From the NCBI GenBank assembly GCA_035301265.1, contig DATGUP010000003.1, positions 248,001 through 312,000 of the forward strand: a stretch of 64,000 nucleotides of DNA, in the 5' to 3' direction. Positions 32,863-41,353 of this stretch are shown here, one piece after another. Numbering within the stretch: the first letter of the stretch is position 1; the number at the start of each line of letters is the position of its first letter. The notes under the pieces were generated by a model. That model saw nothing but the letters and a program-made list of their open reading frames with translations. It was not told the DNA's origin and did no database searches. Source of the DNA: DATGUP01 sp035301265. GTDB taxonomy: Bacteria > Bacillota > Bacilli > Bacillales > Amphibacillaceae. The translations under genes and the position numbers were made by a program.

Positions 32863-33783
32863 GTGGAAACACAAAAAATACAAAGCAAAAAAGGGCAGAT
32901 CAACATTGTATTAAATGAACAATCATCGCCGAAGAAGAAGGAAGGTCATCATCTTTATTATATAAACAATAGCCCGTTTACACATATTGATCAAGAATTT
33001 GCTTCATTTGTCGGCTTAGAAACACTGAAACGAATAATAAAAGAGATCTATGCGATGATGGTCATAAATGAAAAACGGAAACAGTTGGGGATGATACGTT
33101 CGAAGCAAGTTTTGCATATGCTTTTTAAAGGAAATCCGGGAACGGGAAAGACAACCGTTGCAAGAAAGTTGGCGAGGATATATTTTGACATGGGGCTTTT
33201 ATCAAAAGGGCATTTTATTGAAGCTGAAAGAGCTGATTTAGTAGGTGAGTACATTGGCCAGACCGCTCAAAAAACAAGATCCATTATACGAAAAGCTATG
33301 GGAGGGATTTTGTTTGTTGATGAAGCTTATTCTCTTGGACGCGGCGGCGAAAAAGATTTTGGCAAAGAAGCTATAGATACATTAGTGAAACATATGGAAG
33401 ATCATCACAATGATTTTGTTTTAATTTTAGCTGGTTATCCATATGAAATGGAACGATTTTTAACTTTGAATCCTGGCCTTAAATCTAGATTTCCGTTTAT
33501 TTTGGATTTTGCGGACTATGATGTCGATCAATTAATGGATATTGCAAAACAAATGGCAGGAGAACAAGAATATCAATTGACGAAAAAAGCTGAATGGAAA
33601 TTAAGAACGCATTTGTATAAGCAAATAGAAGAAGTAGAGAGCAATTTTTCAAATGCGCGTTATGTTCGAAATATTGTAGAATATGCTATGCGAATGCAAG
33701 CCGTTCGTCTATTGTGTAAAGACCACTTTACAAATGATGAACTGACTCGTATTACGGAAGATGATCTGCAATTCGAAAGCTAA
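32863..33783 (+). CDS. spoVK: AAA ATPase, stage V sporulation protein K
   Basis: Mother-cell AAA protein of the CbbX/SpoVK family, needed for spore maturation in B. subtilis. 306 residues. N-terminal 50 residues are variable; the AAA module has Walker A GNPGTGKTTVARKLA (about 93), Walker B GGILFVDEAYSLGRGG (about 148), and the sensor and arginine finger region LNPGLKSRFPF. The C-terminal helical lid ends with YVRNIVEYAMRMQAVR. GTG start at 32863 with ACGGAGGGG upstream. It is expected to be under sigma-E; a CGTATACTG element about 30 bases before the start is only a loose match. Between hfq and hflX, as in B. subtilis. Confidence 0.92.
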   Translation: METQKIQSKKGQINIVLNEQSSPKKKEGHHLYYINNSPFTHIDQEFASFVGLETLKRIIKEIYAMMVINEKRKQLGMIRSKQVLHMLFKGNPGTGKTTVARKLARIYFDMGLLSKGHFIEAERADLVGEYIGQTAQKTRSIIRKAMGGILFVDEAYSLGRGGEKDFGKEAIDTLVKHMEDHHNDFVLILAGYPYEMERFLTLNPGLKSRFPFILDFADYDVDQLMDIAKQMAGEQEYQLTKKAEWKLRTHLYKQIEEVESNFSNARYVRNIVEYAMRMQAVRLLCKDHFTNDELTRITEDDLQFES

Positions 33784-33873
33784 AATGTCCCGTCTTTTGT
33801 ATAAAGGGGAGATTTTTGCTATGATGAATGCTGCATAGAAATGCTTTCATCAGGAAAGAGGTCATTATGGTAT

Positions 33874-35109
33874 ATGTCCAAAGAACAAATATTGATCATC
33901 GCTGTCAAAACATATGGATCGAGTAAAAAAAGATTTCAATATTCCTTGTAAGAGTTAATCGCATTGAGTGAAACAGCGGGTGGAAACGTCAAGCAAGTCA
34001 TAACGCAAAATAGACAACGCATCCATCCATCACTTTATCTTGGTGAGGGAAAACTGACAGAGACAAAACGCGATGTCGAAAGATTGGCTATTGATCTTGT
34101 TATAGCTAATGATGAGCTTTCACCAAGTCAGCTGCGAAATTTAAACGACCGGTTAGGAGTACGTATCATTGACCGTAGTCAGTTAATTCTCGATATTTTT
34201 GCCAAGCGGGCCAAAACAAAAGAGGGAAAGCTTCAAGTTGAACTTGCCCAATTGGAGTATATGTTACCACGATTACGCGGCTATGGAAGCGAATTATCCC
34301 GCCTTGGCGGAGGAATTGGAACGCGTGGTCCGGGTGAGACTAAACTGGAAACAGACCAACGCCATATTCGCAATCGGATTTTTGAAATTAAGCGCCGTTT
34401 AAAAAACGTCGTACAACAACGTGACCAGTACCGCAAACGCAGAAGAGCAAATAAAAAATTTCAAATCGCGATCGTCGGATATACGAATGCCGGTAAATCA
34501 ACCTTGTTTAATCAATTAACCAAAAGCGAATCACTTGCAGAAAACCAATTGTTCGCCACACTCGATCCTTTAACACGAATGATTCAACTTCCGTCGGGAT
34601 TGCAAACACTGCTAACGGATACGGTTGGCTTTATACAGGATTTGCCAACAACCTTGATTGCCGCCTTTCGGTCAACCTTGGAAGAAGTCAGCGAAGCGGA
34701 TTTTATACTGCATGTCGTCGATGGGTCACATCCTGATTGGGAACAACATCAAAAAACAGTTGCCGAATTGCTGGAAGAATTAGATGCGCATACGATACCG
34801 ATGTTGACAGTTTATAATAAAAAAGATCTTATCCCACACGATTTTATTGGATTAACTTACCCGAATGTGCTTATCAGCGCTTTGGATCAAGCAGATATCG
34901 ATAAGTTGCTTGCTAAGTTGGAAAATGTTCTGATCGACGAATGGGATCACTATATAATCAAATTAAATCCAGACGAAGGAAAAATCATGCAACAGCTCAC
35001 ACAGGAAACGATTATCGTCGATCAATACTTTGATACTGCTGACAATCAATATGTCGTATCGGGATACATTCGCAAAGAGCATCCGTTAAAAGGGCGATTA
35101 AACAAGTGA
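33874..35109 (+). pseudogene. hflX: hflX, GTPase HflX, with an in-frame TAA at codon 26
   Basis: HflX is a GTPase that splits stalled or stressed 70S ribosomes. Reading from ATG 33874, the frame gives MSKEQILIIAVKTYGSSKK, then FQYSL, a TAA stop at 33949-33951, and continues in the same frame with ELIALSETAGGNVKQV to the end. Homologues have Glu where the stop lies (SMEEL), so one G-to-T change explains it. The rest is intact: RLGGGIGTRGPGETKLETD, G1 GYTNAGKSTLFN, G3 DTVGFIQDLPTTL, NKKD. A TTG at 33964 could restart a 381-residue protein missing the first 30 residues, but it lacks a clear ribosome binding site. It may be a true nonsense mutation, a sequencing error, or an N-truncated protein still in use. 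Confidence 0.85.
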
Positions 35110-35290
35110 ATCGAACATTGATATGATTGCCTTAAAAGCGTTTTTAACCTCACATTGAATCCAGTCATATCAACTGATGCTTCCTGTTTACTGTTGATTG
35201 ATTAAGGAAATCAAGCCGCATCCTCTAGTTTTATCCCTGTTTTCTCCTCTTTGTCGCGCTAATGTCTATACGTGTTCATAGTGAATAAAG
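35110..35290. other. Intergenic region between hflX and lexA, no gene seen
   Basis: No frame with a ribosome binding site. It contains a separated inverted repeat TTGATATGA (35118-35126) and TCATATCAA (35165-35173). In B. subtilis ynbB, glnR and glnA follow hflX; they are absent here. Confidence 0.5.
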
Positions 35291-35349
35291 AAAAGAGACA
35301 TATCCCGGAGTTACTCACGAGATTTGTCTCTTTTTATTGTAGATTCAGT
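35291..35349. terminator. Bidirectional terminator between hflX and lexA
   Basis: Stem AAAAGAGACA (35291-35300) with TGTCTCTTTT (35335-35344), long loop with some inner pairing, A tract and T tract on the two sides. The far arm abuts the lexA stop codon. Confidence 0.82.
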
Positions 35350-35968
35350 AAATTTTTCGATAAAGTCCGATTACTTTACCTAAAATATTAACTTCATCAT
35401 AGATCAATGGCTCCATTGTGGCATTTTCCGGTTGCAAACGAATGTGATTTGCTTCTTTAAAAAATCGTTTCACCGTTGCTTCATTATCTTCGGTCATGGC
35501 GACGACAATTTCGCCGTTTTGAGCTGTGTTTTGCTGTTTAACAACTACCATGTCCCCGTCTAAAATTCCGGCTTCAATCATGCTCTCTCCTTCGACAACG
35601 AGAATAAATATATTGTCATCTGGATTTGCGTAAGAATTTGGCAAAGGTATATATTCCTCTATGTTTTCCACTGCTGTAATAGGAATGCCTGCTGTCACCT
35701 TACCAATGACCGGCGCAAAGCGTGCCTCCTCACGGGGGATGTTGTTTTCGGCTGGTTGATCAAGTACTTCGATTGCCCGCGGTTTTGTTGGATCCCTTCG
35801 AATATACCCTTTGCTTTCCATCCTTGACAAATGGCCATGCACAGTGGAGCTTGAAGCAAGTCCGACCGCTTCGGCTATTTCTCGAACCGACGGTGGGTAT
35901 CCCTTTTTATCAACTTCTTCTTTAATAAAATCTAAAATTTTCTGTTGTCTTTTGGAAAGTTTTTTCAT
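35345..35968 (-). CDS. lexA: SOS repressor LexA
   Basis: Repressor of the DNA damage response that cleaves itself on RecA filaments. 207 residues. N-terminal winged helix (YPPSVREIAEAVGLASSSTV, recognition helix about 28-48), a linker, and the S24 protease domain: cleavage bond Ala93-Gly94 in VTAGIP, nucleophile Ser129 in GESMIEAG and general base Lys167 in ATVKRF. All catalytic residues are present. ATG start; its promoter TTGCCT-17-TAAACT (36027-36032 and 36004-36009 on the minus strand) overlaps LexA box 1, so it is self-controlled. Divergent from the yneA-type peptide gene as in other Bacilli. Confidence 0.97.
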   Translation of the reverse strand: MKKLSKRQQKILDFIKEEVDKKGYPPSVREIAEAVGLASSSTVHGHLSRMESKGYIRRDPTKPRAIEVLDQPAENNIPREEARFAPVIGKVTAGIPITAVENIEEYIPLPNSYANPDDNIFILVVEGESMIEAGILDGDMVVVKQQNTAQNGEIVVAMTEDNEATVKRFFKEANHIRLQPENATMEPLIYDEVNILGKVIGLYRKIY

Positions 35969-36029
35969 CTACTGAACACCCCATGCATAATAATGGTAAT
36001 GCTAGTTTACCATTAAAATTGAAATTAGG

Positions 36030-36043
36030 CAAACATTCGTTCG
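36030..36043. promoter_or_regulatory. LexA box 1
   Basis: CAAACATTCGTTCG, two differences from CGAACRNRYGTTYG. It covers the -35 element of the lexA promoter. Confidence 0.7.
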
Positions 36044-36051
36044 AAATCGTG

Positions 36052-36080
36052 TTGACAAGACCGTATGTTCGCTGTATGAT
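36052..36080 (+). promoter_or_regulatory. Promoter of the SOS peptide-yneB-ynzC operon
   Basis: Perfect TTGACA (36052-36057), 17-base spacer, TATGAT (36075-36080). LexA box 2 fills the spacer. Confidence 0.75.
36058..36071. promoter_or_regulatory. LexA box 2
   Basis: AGACCGTATGTTCG, two differences from consensus, placed exactly between the -35 and -10 elements. Confidence 0.6.
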
Positions 36081-36089
36081 AAAAGAAAC

Positions 36090-36103
36090 CGAACAAATGT
36101 TTG
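36090..36103. promoter_or_regulatory. LexA box 3
   Basis: CGAACAAATGTTTG, a perfect match to CGAACRNRYGTTYG, just downstream of the -10 element at the expected transcript start. Confidence 0.85.
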
Positions 36104-36124
36104 AATATTGAAAGGATGAATAAA

Positions 36125-36220
36125 ATGTTTGAAAGGTTTACAAAAACAGATTTATTTTATATTGGGGCGTTCGTATTTACATTAGGGCTTTTGTATTATA
36201 CTTTAGTTTCAAACATATAA
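36125..36220 (+). CDS. 31-residue SOS-controlled membrane peptide in the yneA position
   Basis: ATG 36125 with GAAAGGATG about 8 bases upstream encodes 31 residues: a short charged N-terminus (MFERFTKTD) and one hydrophobic helix (LFYIGAFVFTLGLLYYTLV) with a few residues after it. It is the first gene behind the SOS promoter with three LexA boxes and is followed after 25 bases by yneB. In B. subtilis this place holds yneA, a 105-residue SOS cell-division inhibitor with a transmembrane helix and an extracellular LysM domain; here the LysM part is missing and no continuation is seen in other frames. It may be a minimal division inhibitor or other damage-induced membrane peptide. The coding call rests on site, length and context. 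Confidence 0.7.
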   Translation: MFERFTKTDLFYIGAFVFTLGLLYYTLVSNI

Positions 36221-36245
36221 TACTGGCTAACGAGGGGATGACAAA

Positions 36246-36884
36246 TTGAACGTTGTGCTTTATTGCCGTGTTAGTACTAACAAAGCAGAACAGGAAACAT
36301 CTTTAACAAGACAAAAACAAGAATTGATCAATCTTGCTGAACGGTACGGTTTTTCTATTATTGACATCATTCAAGAACAGGCAAGTGGTTACGAAATTGA
36401 TCGCGAAGGTATCTTTCGTATGCTTGATCATTTTGCGAATGGAAGAGCCGAAGGATTGCTTATTCAGGATGAAACACGATTAGGTCGTGGCAATACGAAA
36501 ATCGCACTGTTTCATCAGCTACAAAAGTATGGCGTTACAATCTATACGGCCGTTCAAGAAGGGGAAATGGAGCTTGCCGAATCAGATTCAATGGTTTTAC
36601 AAATCGTTGGCATCGTTGAAGAATACCAACGTCAGATACATAATTTAAAAATCAAACGTGGTATGAAAAGAGCGATAGACAGCGGCTATGATCCGTCACA
36701 AAATTTGCGCCGACAAAATAAAGCCCCGGGCAGGAGTAAAAAAGACATACCGATAGATGAAGTGATCCGCTTAAGACAAAAAAATTTAACCTTTGAGGAA
36801 ATCACAAATATATTAAAAGGCATGGGATATTCAGTTTCCAAAGCGACTGTACACCGAAGGTATTTAGAGCATCATAATAGTTGA
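36246..36884 (+). CDS. Serine recombinase, YneB resolvase family
   Basis: 212 residues. The N-terminal catalytic domain (about 1-145) has the nucleophile Ser in YCRVSTNKAEQETSL, Arg in the SLTRQ stretch and the motif IQDETRLGRGN; the C-terminal region (KNLTFEEITNILKGMGYSVS, then TVHRRY) is a helix-turn-helix for DNA binding. It is a chromosomal, SOS-regulated resolvase-like protein that is conserved at this place in Bacilli and not associated with a mobile element here; target site and job are unknown. TTG start at 36246 with GAGGGG upstream. Second gene of the SOS operon. Confidence 0.9.
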   Translation: MNVVLYCRVSTNKAEQETSLTRQKQELINLAERYGFSIIDIIQEQASGYEIDREGIFRMLDHFANGRAEGLLIQDETRLGRGNTKIALFHQLQKYGVTIYTAVQEGEMELAESDSMVLQIVGIVEEYQRQIHNLKIKRGMKRAIDSGYDPSQNLRRQNKAPGRSKKDIPIDEVIRLRQKNLTFEEITNILKGMGYSVSKATVHRRYLEHHNS

Positions 36885-36969
36885 ATATCGTATCGATCAC
36901 ATGTAAGATAAAAGAGGAGTCTAATGGCAGCGTGTTCTTGTTGTATATGTTTTCAGGAGGTTTGTTCTG

Positions 36970-37203
36970 TTGATTTCCAAAGCTAAACTCGAACGTATAA
37001 ATGAATTGTCCCGAAAGCAAAAAAGTCAAGGCTTGTCAAAAAAAGAGCAAGAAGAGCAAAAACGTCTTCGCGAAGAATATTTGAAGAATGTTCGCGAATC
37101 ATTTAAAAATCAACTTAAAACAATGACGATCATCGATCCAAAAGGTCATGATGTCACACCAAAAAAAGTCAAGGAATTGCAAAAACAAAATAAGCCGACT
37201 TAA
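36970..37203 (+). CDS. ynzC: UPF0291 (DUF896) protein YnzC
   Basis: 77 residues, highly charged, two helices in a hairpin: ISKAKLERINELSRKQKSQG and SKKEQEEQKRLREEYLKNVR, then a tail with TMTIIDPKGHDVTP. The family is cytoplasmic and of unknown function, and is the third gene of the SOS operon in B. subtilis (yneA-yneB-ynzC). TTG start at 36970 with CAGGAGG 8 bases upstream. It is followed by tkt after 52 bases. Confidence 0.92.
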   Translation: MISKAKLERINELSRKQKSQGLSKKEQEEQKRLREEYLKNVRESFKNQLKTMTIIDPKGHDVTPKKVKELQKQNKPT

Positions 37204-37255
37204 CAATATACGGGTAGAACCTTGAACGAACCAAACATCTGAAAGGAGATCAAAC

Positions 37256-39259
37256 ATGACAACACAAATTGAACGACTTTCCATCAACACTATCCGGACA
37301 CTCGCCATTGATGCGATTGAAAAGGCAAACTCAGGCCACCCTGGATTGCCGATGGGAGCTGCGCCAATGGCCTATACACTATGGACGGATTTTATGAACC
37401 ATAACCCGGCTAATGCGAAATGGTTCAATCGCGATAGGTTTGTATTGTCAGCTGGCCATGGATCCATGCTTTTATACGCATTGCTCCATTTATCCGGCTA
37501 TAATGTAACAATGGATGATATTAAAGAATTTCGCCAATGGAATTCGAAAACCCCAGGCCATCCGGAGGTTCATCACACAGATGGAGTAGAAGCAACGACC
37601 GGTCCGCTCGGACAAGGCATTGCTATGTCAGTGGGAATGGCTATGGCTGAAGCTCATTTAGCAGCCATGTATAATAAAGATGATATGGCAATTATCGATC
37701 ATTACACATATGCCCTTGTAAGCGATGGCGATTTGATGGAAGGTATTTCCCATGAGGCAGCATCGCTTGCGGGTCATCTCGGGTTAGGGAAATTGATCGT
37801 TCTGTATGATTCTAACGATATTTCGCTCGATGGAGATTTAAACCGTTCGTTTTCTGAAAATACAAAGGAACGATTCCAAGCGTATAACTGGCAAGTATTG
37901 CGTGTGGAAGATGGGAATGACCTTGAAGCGATTCGTCACGCATTGAAAAAAGCGAAGGAAAATACGACGCAGCCGACATTGATCGAAGTGAAAACCGTGA
38001 TCGGTTACGGTTCACCAAACAAATCAGGGTCATCGGCATCGCACGGCGCTCCTCTTGGTTCGGACGAAGTGAAGTTAACGAAAGAATTTTATGAATGGTC
38101 TTATGAGCCATTCCACGTTCCTACCGAGGTTTATGCTGATTTTCGAGAAAAAATCGGTAGAGCTGGAGCTGAAGCCGAAGCGAACTGGAATAATCTTTTT
38201 GCCAAATACAAAGAACAATATCCTGATCTAGCTGCCGAATTAGAGCTAGCTATAAACGGCGAGCTTCCGGAAGGATGGGATAAACATCTTCCGGTTTATG
38301 AACCCGGCGAAAAGGAAAAAGCAACTCGTGCTACATCAGGAGAAGTTCTAAACGCTATTGCTAAAACTGTTCCATACTTCTTTGGTGGTAGCGCAGACCT
38401 GGCTGGATCGAATAAGACGACAATTACAAATGATGGCGATTTTTCTCGTGATAATTATGCAGGACGGAACATTTGGTTTGGTGTGCGCGAACATGCGATG
38501 GCTGCTGCGATGAATGGCATGGCATTACACGGCGGTGTGAAACCGTATGTCGGGACATTTTTCGTATTTAGTGACTATTTGCGCCCAGCCCTTCGACTTT
38601 CATCATTGATGAACGTTCCAGTCACTTACGTTTTTACACACGATTCGATCGCTGTCGGTGAAGACGGTCCGACACATGAACCAATCGAACAATTGCCTTC
38701 TTTAAGAGCAATGCCAGGATTATCGCTCATTCGCCCAGCTGATGGTAATGAGGTTCAAGCGGCTTGGCGTATGGCCATGGCATCACAGGATAAACCGACC
38801 GCACTCGTTTTAACGAGACAAGGTTTACCAACATTAGAGGGAACAAAAGAACGTGCCTATGAAGGCGTGAAAAGAGGAGCTTACGTTCTAAGTGAAGCGG
38901 AAAAAACACCAGATGTCATCCTTTTAGCAAGTGGTTCAGAAGTCCAATTGGCGATGAAGTCGCAAAAGGCTCTGCGAGACAAAGGAATAGATGCACGTGT
39001 CGTCAGCATGCCATCATGGGATCGTTTTAATGCGCAAGATGACGCTTATAAAAATGAAGTGCTTCCACCACATGTGAAAAAACGTGTCGCCATCGAAATG
39101 GCATCGCCATTCGGATGGGAACGCTATGTTGGCGATGAAGGTGTTATTCTTGGTATCGAAACATTTGGTGCATCGGCGAAAGGTGAACAAATTGTCGAAA
39201 AATATGGATTTACTGTGGAGAATGTAGTGGAACAAGTTGAAAAATTAATGCACTGTTAA
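37256..39259 (+). CDS. tkt: Transketolase
   Basis: Thiamine diphosphate enzyme of the pentose phosphate pathway, moving two-carbon units between sugar phosphates. 667 residues, normal length, three domains. The PP domain shows the substrate His in NSGHPGLPMGAAP, DRFVLSAGHGSMLLY and the ThDP/metal motif SDGDLMEGISHEAASLAGH through to YDSN; the Pyr domain has the catalytic Glu region FGVREHAMAAAMNG and THDSIAVGEDGPTHEP; the C-terminal domain follows from VLTRQGLPT. ATG with GAAAGGAG. Conserved position after ynzC. A terminator lies about 140 bases downstream. Confidence 0.97.
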   Translation: MTTQIERLSINTIRTLAIDAIEKANSGHPGLPMGAAPMAYTLWTDFMNHNPANAKWFNRDRFVLSAGHGSMLLYALLHLSGYNVTMDDIKEFRQWNSKTPGHPEVHHTDGVEATTGPLGQGIAMSVGMAMAEAHLAAMYNKDDMAIIDHYTYALVSDGDLMEGISHEAASLAGHLGLGKLIVLYDSNDISLDGDLNRSFSENTKERFQAYNWQVLRVEDGNDLEAIRHALKKAKENTTQPTLIEVKTVIGYGSPNKSGSSASHGAPLGSDEVKLTKEFYEWSYEPFHVPTEVYADFREKIGRAGAEAEANWNNLFAKYKEQYPDLAAELELAINGELPEGWDKHLPVYEPGEKEKATRATSGEVLNAIAKTVPYFFGGSADLAGSNKTTITNDGDFSRDNYAGRNIWFGVREHAMAAAMNGMALHGGVKPYVGTFFVFSDYLRPALRLSSLMNVPVTYVFTHDSIAVGEDGPTHEPIEQLPSLRAMPGLSLIRPADGNEVQAAWRMAMASQDKPTALVLTRQGLPTLEGTKERAYEGVKRGAYVLSEAEKTPDVILLASGSEVQLAMKSQKALRDKGIDARVVSMPSWDRFNAQDDAYKNEVLPPHVKKRVAIEMASPFGWERYVGDEGVILGIETFGASAKGEQIVEKYGFTVENVVEQVEKLMHC

Positions 39260-39400
39260 TGACCAAGAAAGCCGAAATCAAGGGCAACTGAATGATGGAA
39301 TCATCTCTACAGCGTATTTTTTCCAAATTTAGCAATTGAAATGGTTAAGACTACCACACAAATATTATATCTTAAATCATTTGTATGAATTAAATATTAG

Positions 39401-39437
39401 GACACCTCTGATGACTCTATCAGACGGTGTCTTTTTT
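39401..39437 (+). terminator. Terminator downstream of tkt
   Basis: Stem GACACC (39401-39406) with GGTGTC (39426-39431) and an inner CTGA/TCAG pairing, then six T. The sequence 39260-39400 before it shows no gene. Confidence 0.85.
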
Positions 39438-39549
39438 ATTAAATACAATGCAAATCACACGTTGCTAGAAACAAACATTGAGTCAGAAAAACCATAAGCT
39501 GGATAGTTGGAATCGTGACTTTATCTTATCGGTATGGATTAACCGCTTT

Positions 39550-39558
39550 TTTGACAAA
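39550..39558 (-). promoter_or_regulatory. Candidate Spo0A box upstream of sirA
   Basis: TTTGTCAAA on the minus strand, an exact match to TTTGTCRAA, overlapping a TTGACA that could act as -35. sirA is activated by Spo0A-P in B. subtilis. No other structure is evident in 39438-39640. Confidence 0.4.
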
Positions 39559-39640
39559 ATTGGTGTTACAAGCAGTCATATTGTGACAATAAATTTATAA
39601 CGGATACGTTACGATGGAAATAGAAAGGGGGGAGGAGATA

Positions 39641-40072
39641 TTGCATGAGTATGTCATCCATTGGATAAGAAGAGAATTTGCCCACCACTATTTTTACAAA
39701 AGCGATATTTTATATCGGTTTATAAAAGAGTATGAAAACAATTTAAATAGAGATGACCTTAAAAAACAATATGAATACGTGACAAACGATTTTTCAAAAT
39801 CTAGTATTATTCGTTGTATTCGACAATTTATAAAAAACAAAGGATCGATTACAGTAAACGGCAATCACCTATTTCTAATGGATTCACACACATCGATTGA
39901 TTTGCACGTTTTTGAAAAACAAATTTACCTGAAATGTGAAAATTTAATTGACGCGGAAGAATTATTATTTCCAGCGTTGCGCACATTGCAACCTTATTTG
40001 TTTATTACCGGGGTGAACCTTGATAACTATGGGTGGATGGATTCACCTTGGAGTGTACAGAGGATATTGTAA
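39641..40072 (+). CDS. sirA: Sporulation inhibitor of replication SirA
   Basis: Binds DnaA domain I and blocks new rounds of replication in cells that commit to sporulation. 143 residues. The N-terminus HEYVIHWIRREFAHHYFYKSD and the C-terminus NLDNYGWMDSPWSV fit SirA (YneE); overall similarity to B. subtilis is modest, as usual for this protein, so position between tkt and yneF adds weight. The frame reaches an ATG at 39614 without a ribosome binding site; I choose TTG 39641, preceded by AAAGGGGGGAGGAG, because it gives the family N-terminus. The candidate Spo0A box about 85 bases upstream fits its regulation. Confidence 0.85.
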   Translation: MHEYVIHWIRREFAHHYFYKSDILYRFIKEYENNLNRDDLKKQYEYVTNDFSKSSIIRCIRQFIKNKGSITVNGNHLFLMDSHTSIDLHVFEKQIYLKCENLIDAEELLFPALRTLQPYLFITGVNLDNYGWMDSPWSVQRIL

Positions 40073-40145
40073 CAAAGAAGTATTGTATTCTTAACGATGA
40101 TTTACTATACTGTAAAGGAGACAACACGAAGGAGGAAAAGCTGAA

Positions 40146-40367
40146 ATGGATGTTATTTGGGTCGTACTAATTGCTTTAGCAACGTTAATTGCTGGTGTTG
40201 CTCTTGGTTTTTTTATCGCCAGAAAATATATGATGAACTATTTGAAGAAAAACCCACCAATTAACGAACAAATGCTCCGTACATTGATGATGCAAATGGG
40301 TCAAAAACCATCAAAGAAAAAAATCAATCAGATGATGCGAGCGATGAACAATCAAATGAACAAATAA
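40146..40367 (+). CDS. yneF: UPF0154 membrane protein YneF
   Basis: 73 residues: one N-terminal transmembrane helix (VIWVVLIALATLIAGVALGF) and a basic cytoplasmic tail (NYLKKNPPINEQMLRTLMMQ, then KKKINQMMRAM). This is the exact form of UPF0154. ATG with GAAGGAGG 9 bases upstream. It lies after sirA as in B. subtilis. Function unknown. Confidence 0.93.
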   Translation: MDVIWVVLIALATLIAGVALGFFIARKYMMNYLKKNPPINEQMLRTLMMQMGQKPSKKKINQMMRAMNNQMNK

Positions 40368-40377
40368 TCCGATCATT

Positions 40378-40416
40378 TAACCCCCTCTCGGTCTCGGTTC
40401 CATAGGGGGTATTATT
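40378..40416 (+). terminator. yneF terminator
   Basis: Stem of C-run and G-run (40379-40386 with 40404-40411), 17-base loop, T-rich tail. Confidence 0.7.
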
Positions 40417-40518
40417 TTTCTATATGACAAATTCGCTTAATTGTCAAAGGCAAATTAAGGCTATCATCTTAAACTTTTGTTAAACTGAATATAGAAATCA
40501 TCATAGGAGGATACTTGA

Positions 40519-41232
40519 ATGCTTGATATTTCTGATATAAATGTATTTATGGCATTTGGTGCTGGATTTTTATCATTCATTTCCCCATGTGTCTTACCTC
40601 TTTATCCGGCTTTTCTTTCCTATATCACAGGGATGAGTGTAAATGCATTGAAAGAAGAAAACAAGATGCTTAACCGGAACAGTTTATTGCATACGATTTT
40701 TTTCCTTTTAGGATTTTCTGTTATATTCATTTCCATGGGTGGATTTATATCATCATTGTCTGATTTTTTGACAGCATATCAAAATATTATCAGGCAAATC
40801 GGCGCGTTACTCATTATCTTTTTTGGTCTCGTTATTGTAGGTATATTTAATTTTGAATTCTTAATGAAGGATAGGAAAATGGTATTCAAAAATCGTCCGA
40901 CCGGTTTTTTCGGGTCGTTTATGATTGGTTTGGCCTTTTCGCTCGGATGGACACCGTGTATGGGGCCGATTTTGGCCGTTGTCATGACATCGGCTACAAC
41001 AACGCCCGACGTTGCTTTTGTGATGATGATGAGTTATGTGCTTGGCTTTTCCATCCCTTTTTTAGCGATGGCCTTTTTTATCGGTAAAATAGATTGGATT
41101 AGAAAAAATGGAGGGCGAATTGTTAAAATAGGTGGTTATGTTATGATTTTTATGGGCATTGCTTTATTTTTTGATTGGATGACAAAACTAACGTCATATT
41201 TAGCTGGGCTATTCGGTTTTAGTGGATTTTAA
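40519..41232 (+). CDS. ccdA: Cytochrome c biogenesis protein CcdA
   Basis: Carries reducing power from cytoplasmic thioredoxin across the membrane for cytochrome c maturation and spore cortex formation (with StoA). 237 residues with six transmembrane helices and two conserved Cys in ISPCVLPLYPAFLSYITG (helix 1) and GWTPCMGPILA (helix 4), the transmembrane redox pair. ATG with ATAGGAGG. ccdC follows, but ccdB, the small response-regulator-like gene between them in B. subtilis, is missing. Confidence 0.95.
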   Translation: MLDISDINVFMAFGAGFLSFISPCVLPLYPAFLSYITGMSVNALKEENKMLNRNSLLHTIFFLLGFSVIFISMGGFISSLSDFLTAYQNIIRQIGALLIIFFGLVIVGIFNFEFLMKDRKMVFKNRPTGFFGSFMIGLAFSLGWTPCMGPILAVVMTSATTTPDVAFVMMMSYVLGFSIPFLAMAFFIGKIDWIRKNGGRIVKIGGYVMIFMGIALFFDWMTKLTSYLAGLFGFSGF

Positions 41233-41353
41233 CATAGATTTTTCACCTGTTTTATATTATGATATGGACTGCATAAAAATGCATGATTTGTCATACATAC
41301 ATGTGCTCGAAGACATAAGTCAAACAACCTAGCATCATGTAGATAAGGAAAGT

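Noticed and set aside
35118..35173. Separated inverted repeat TTGATATGA ... TCATATCAA as a possible mobile element end
   Set aside because: Arms are only 9 bases, no target duplication or transposase is near; may be chance in AT-rich DNA.
36246..36884. yneB resolvase as sign of a mobile element
   Set aside because: It is the conserved chromosomal yneB of the SOS operon with syntenic neighbours and no element ends.
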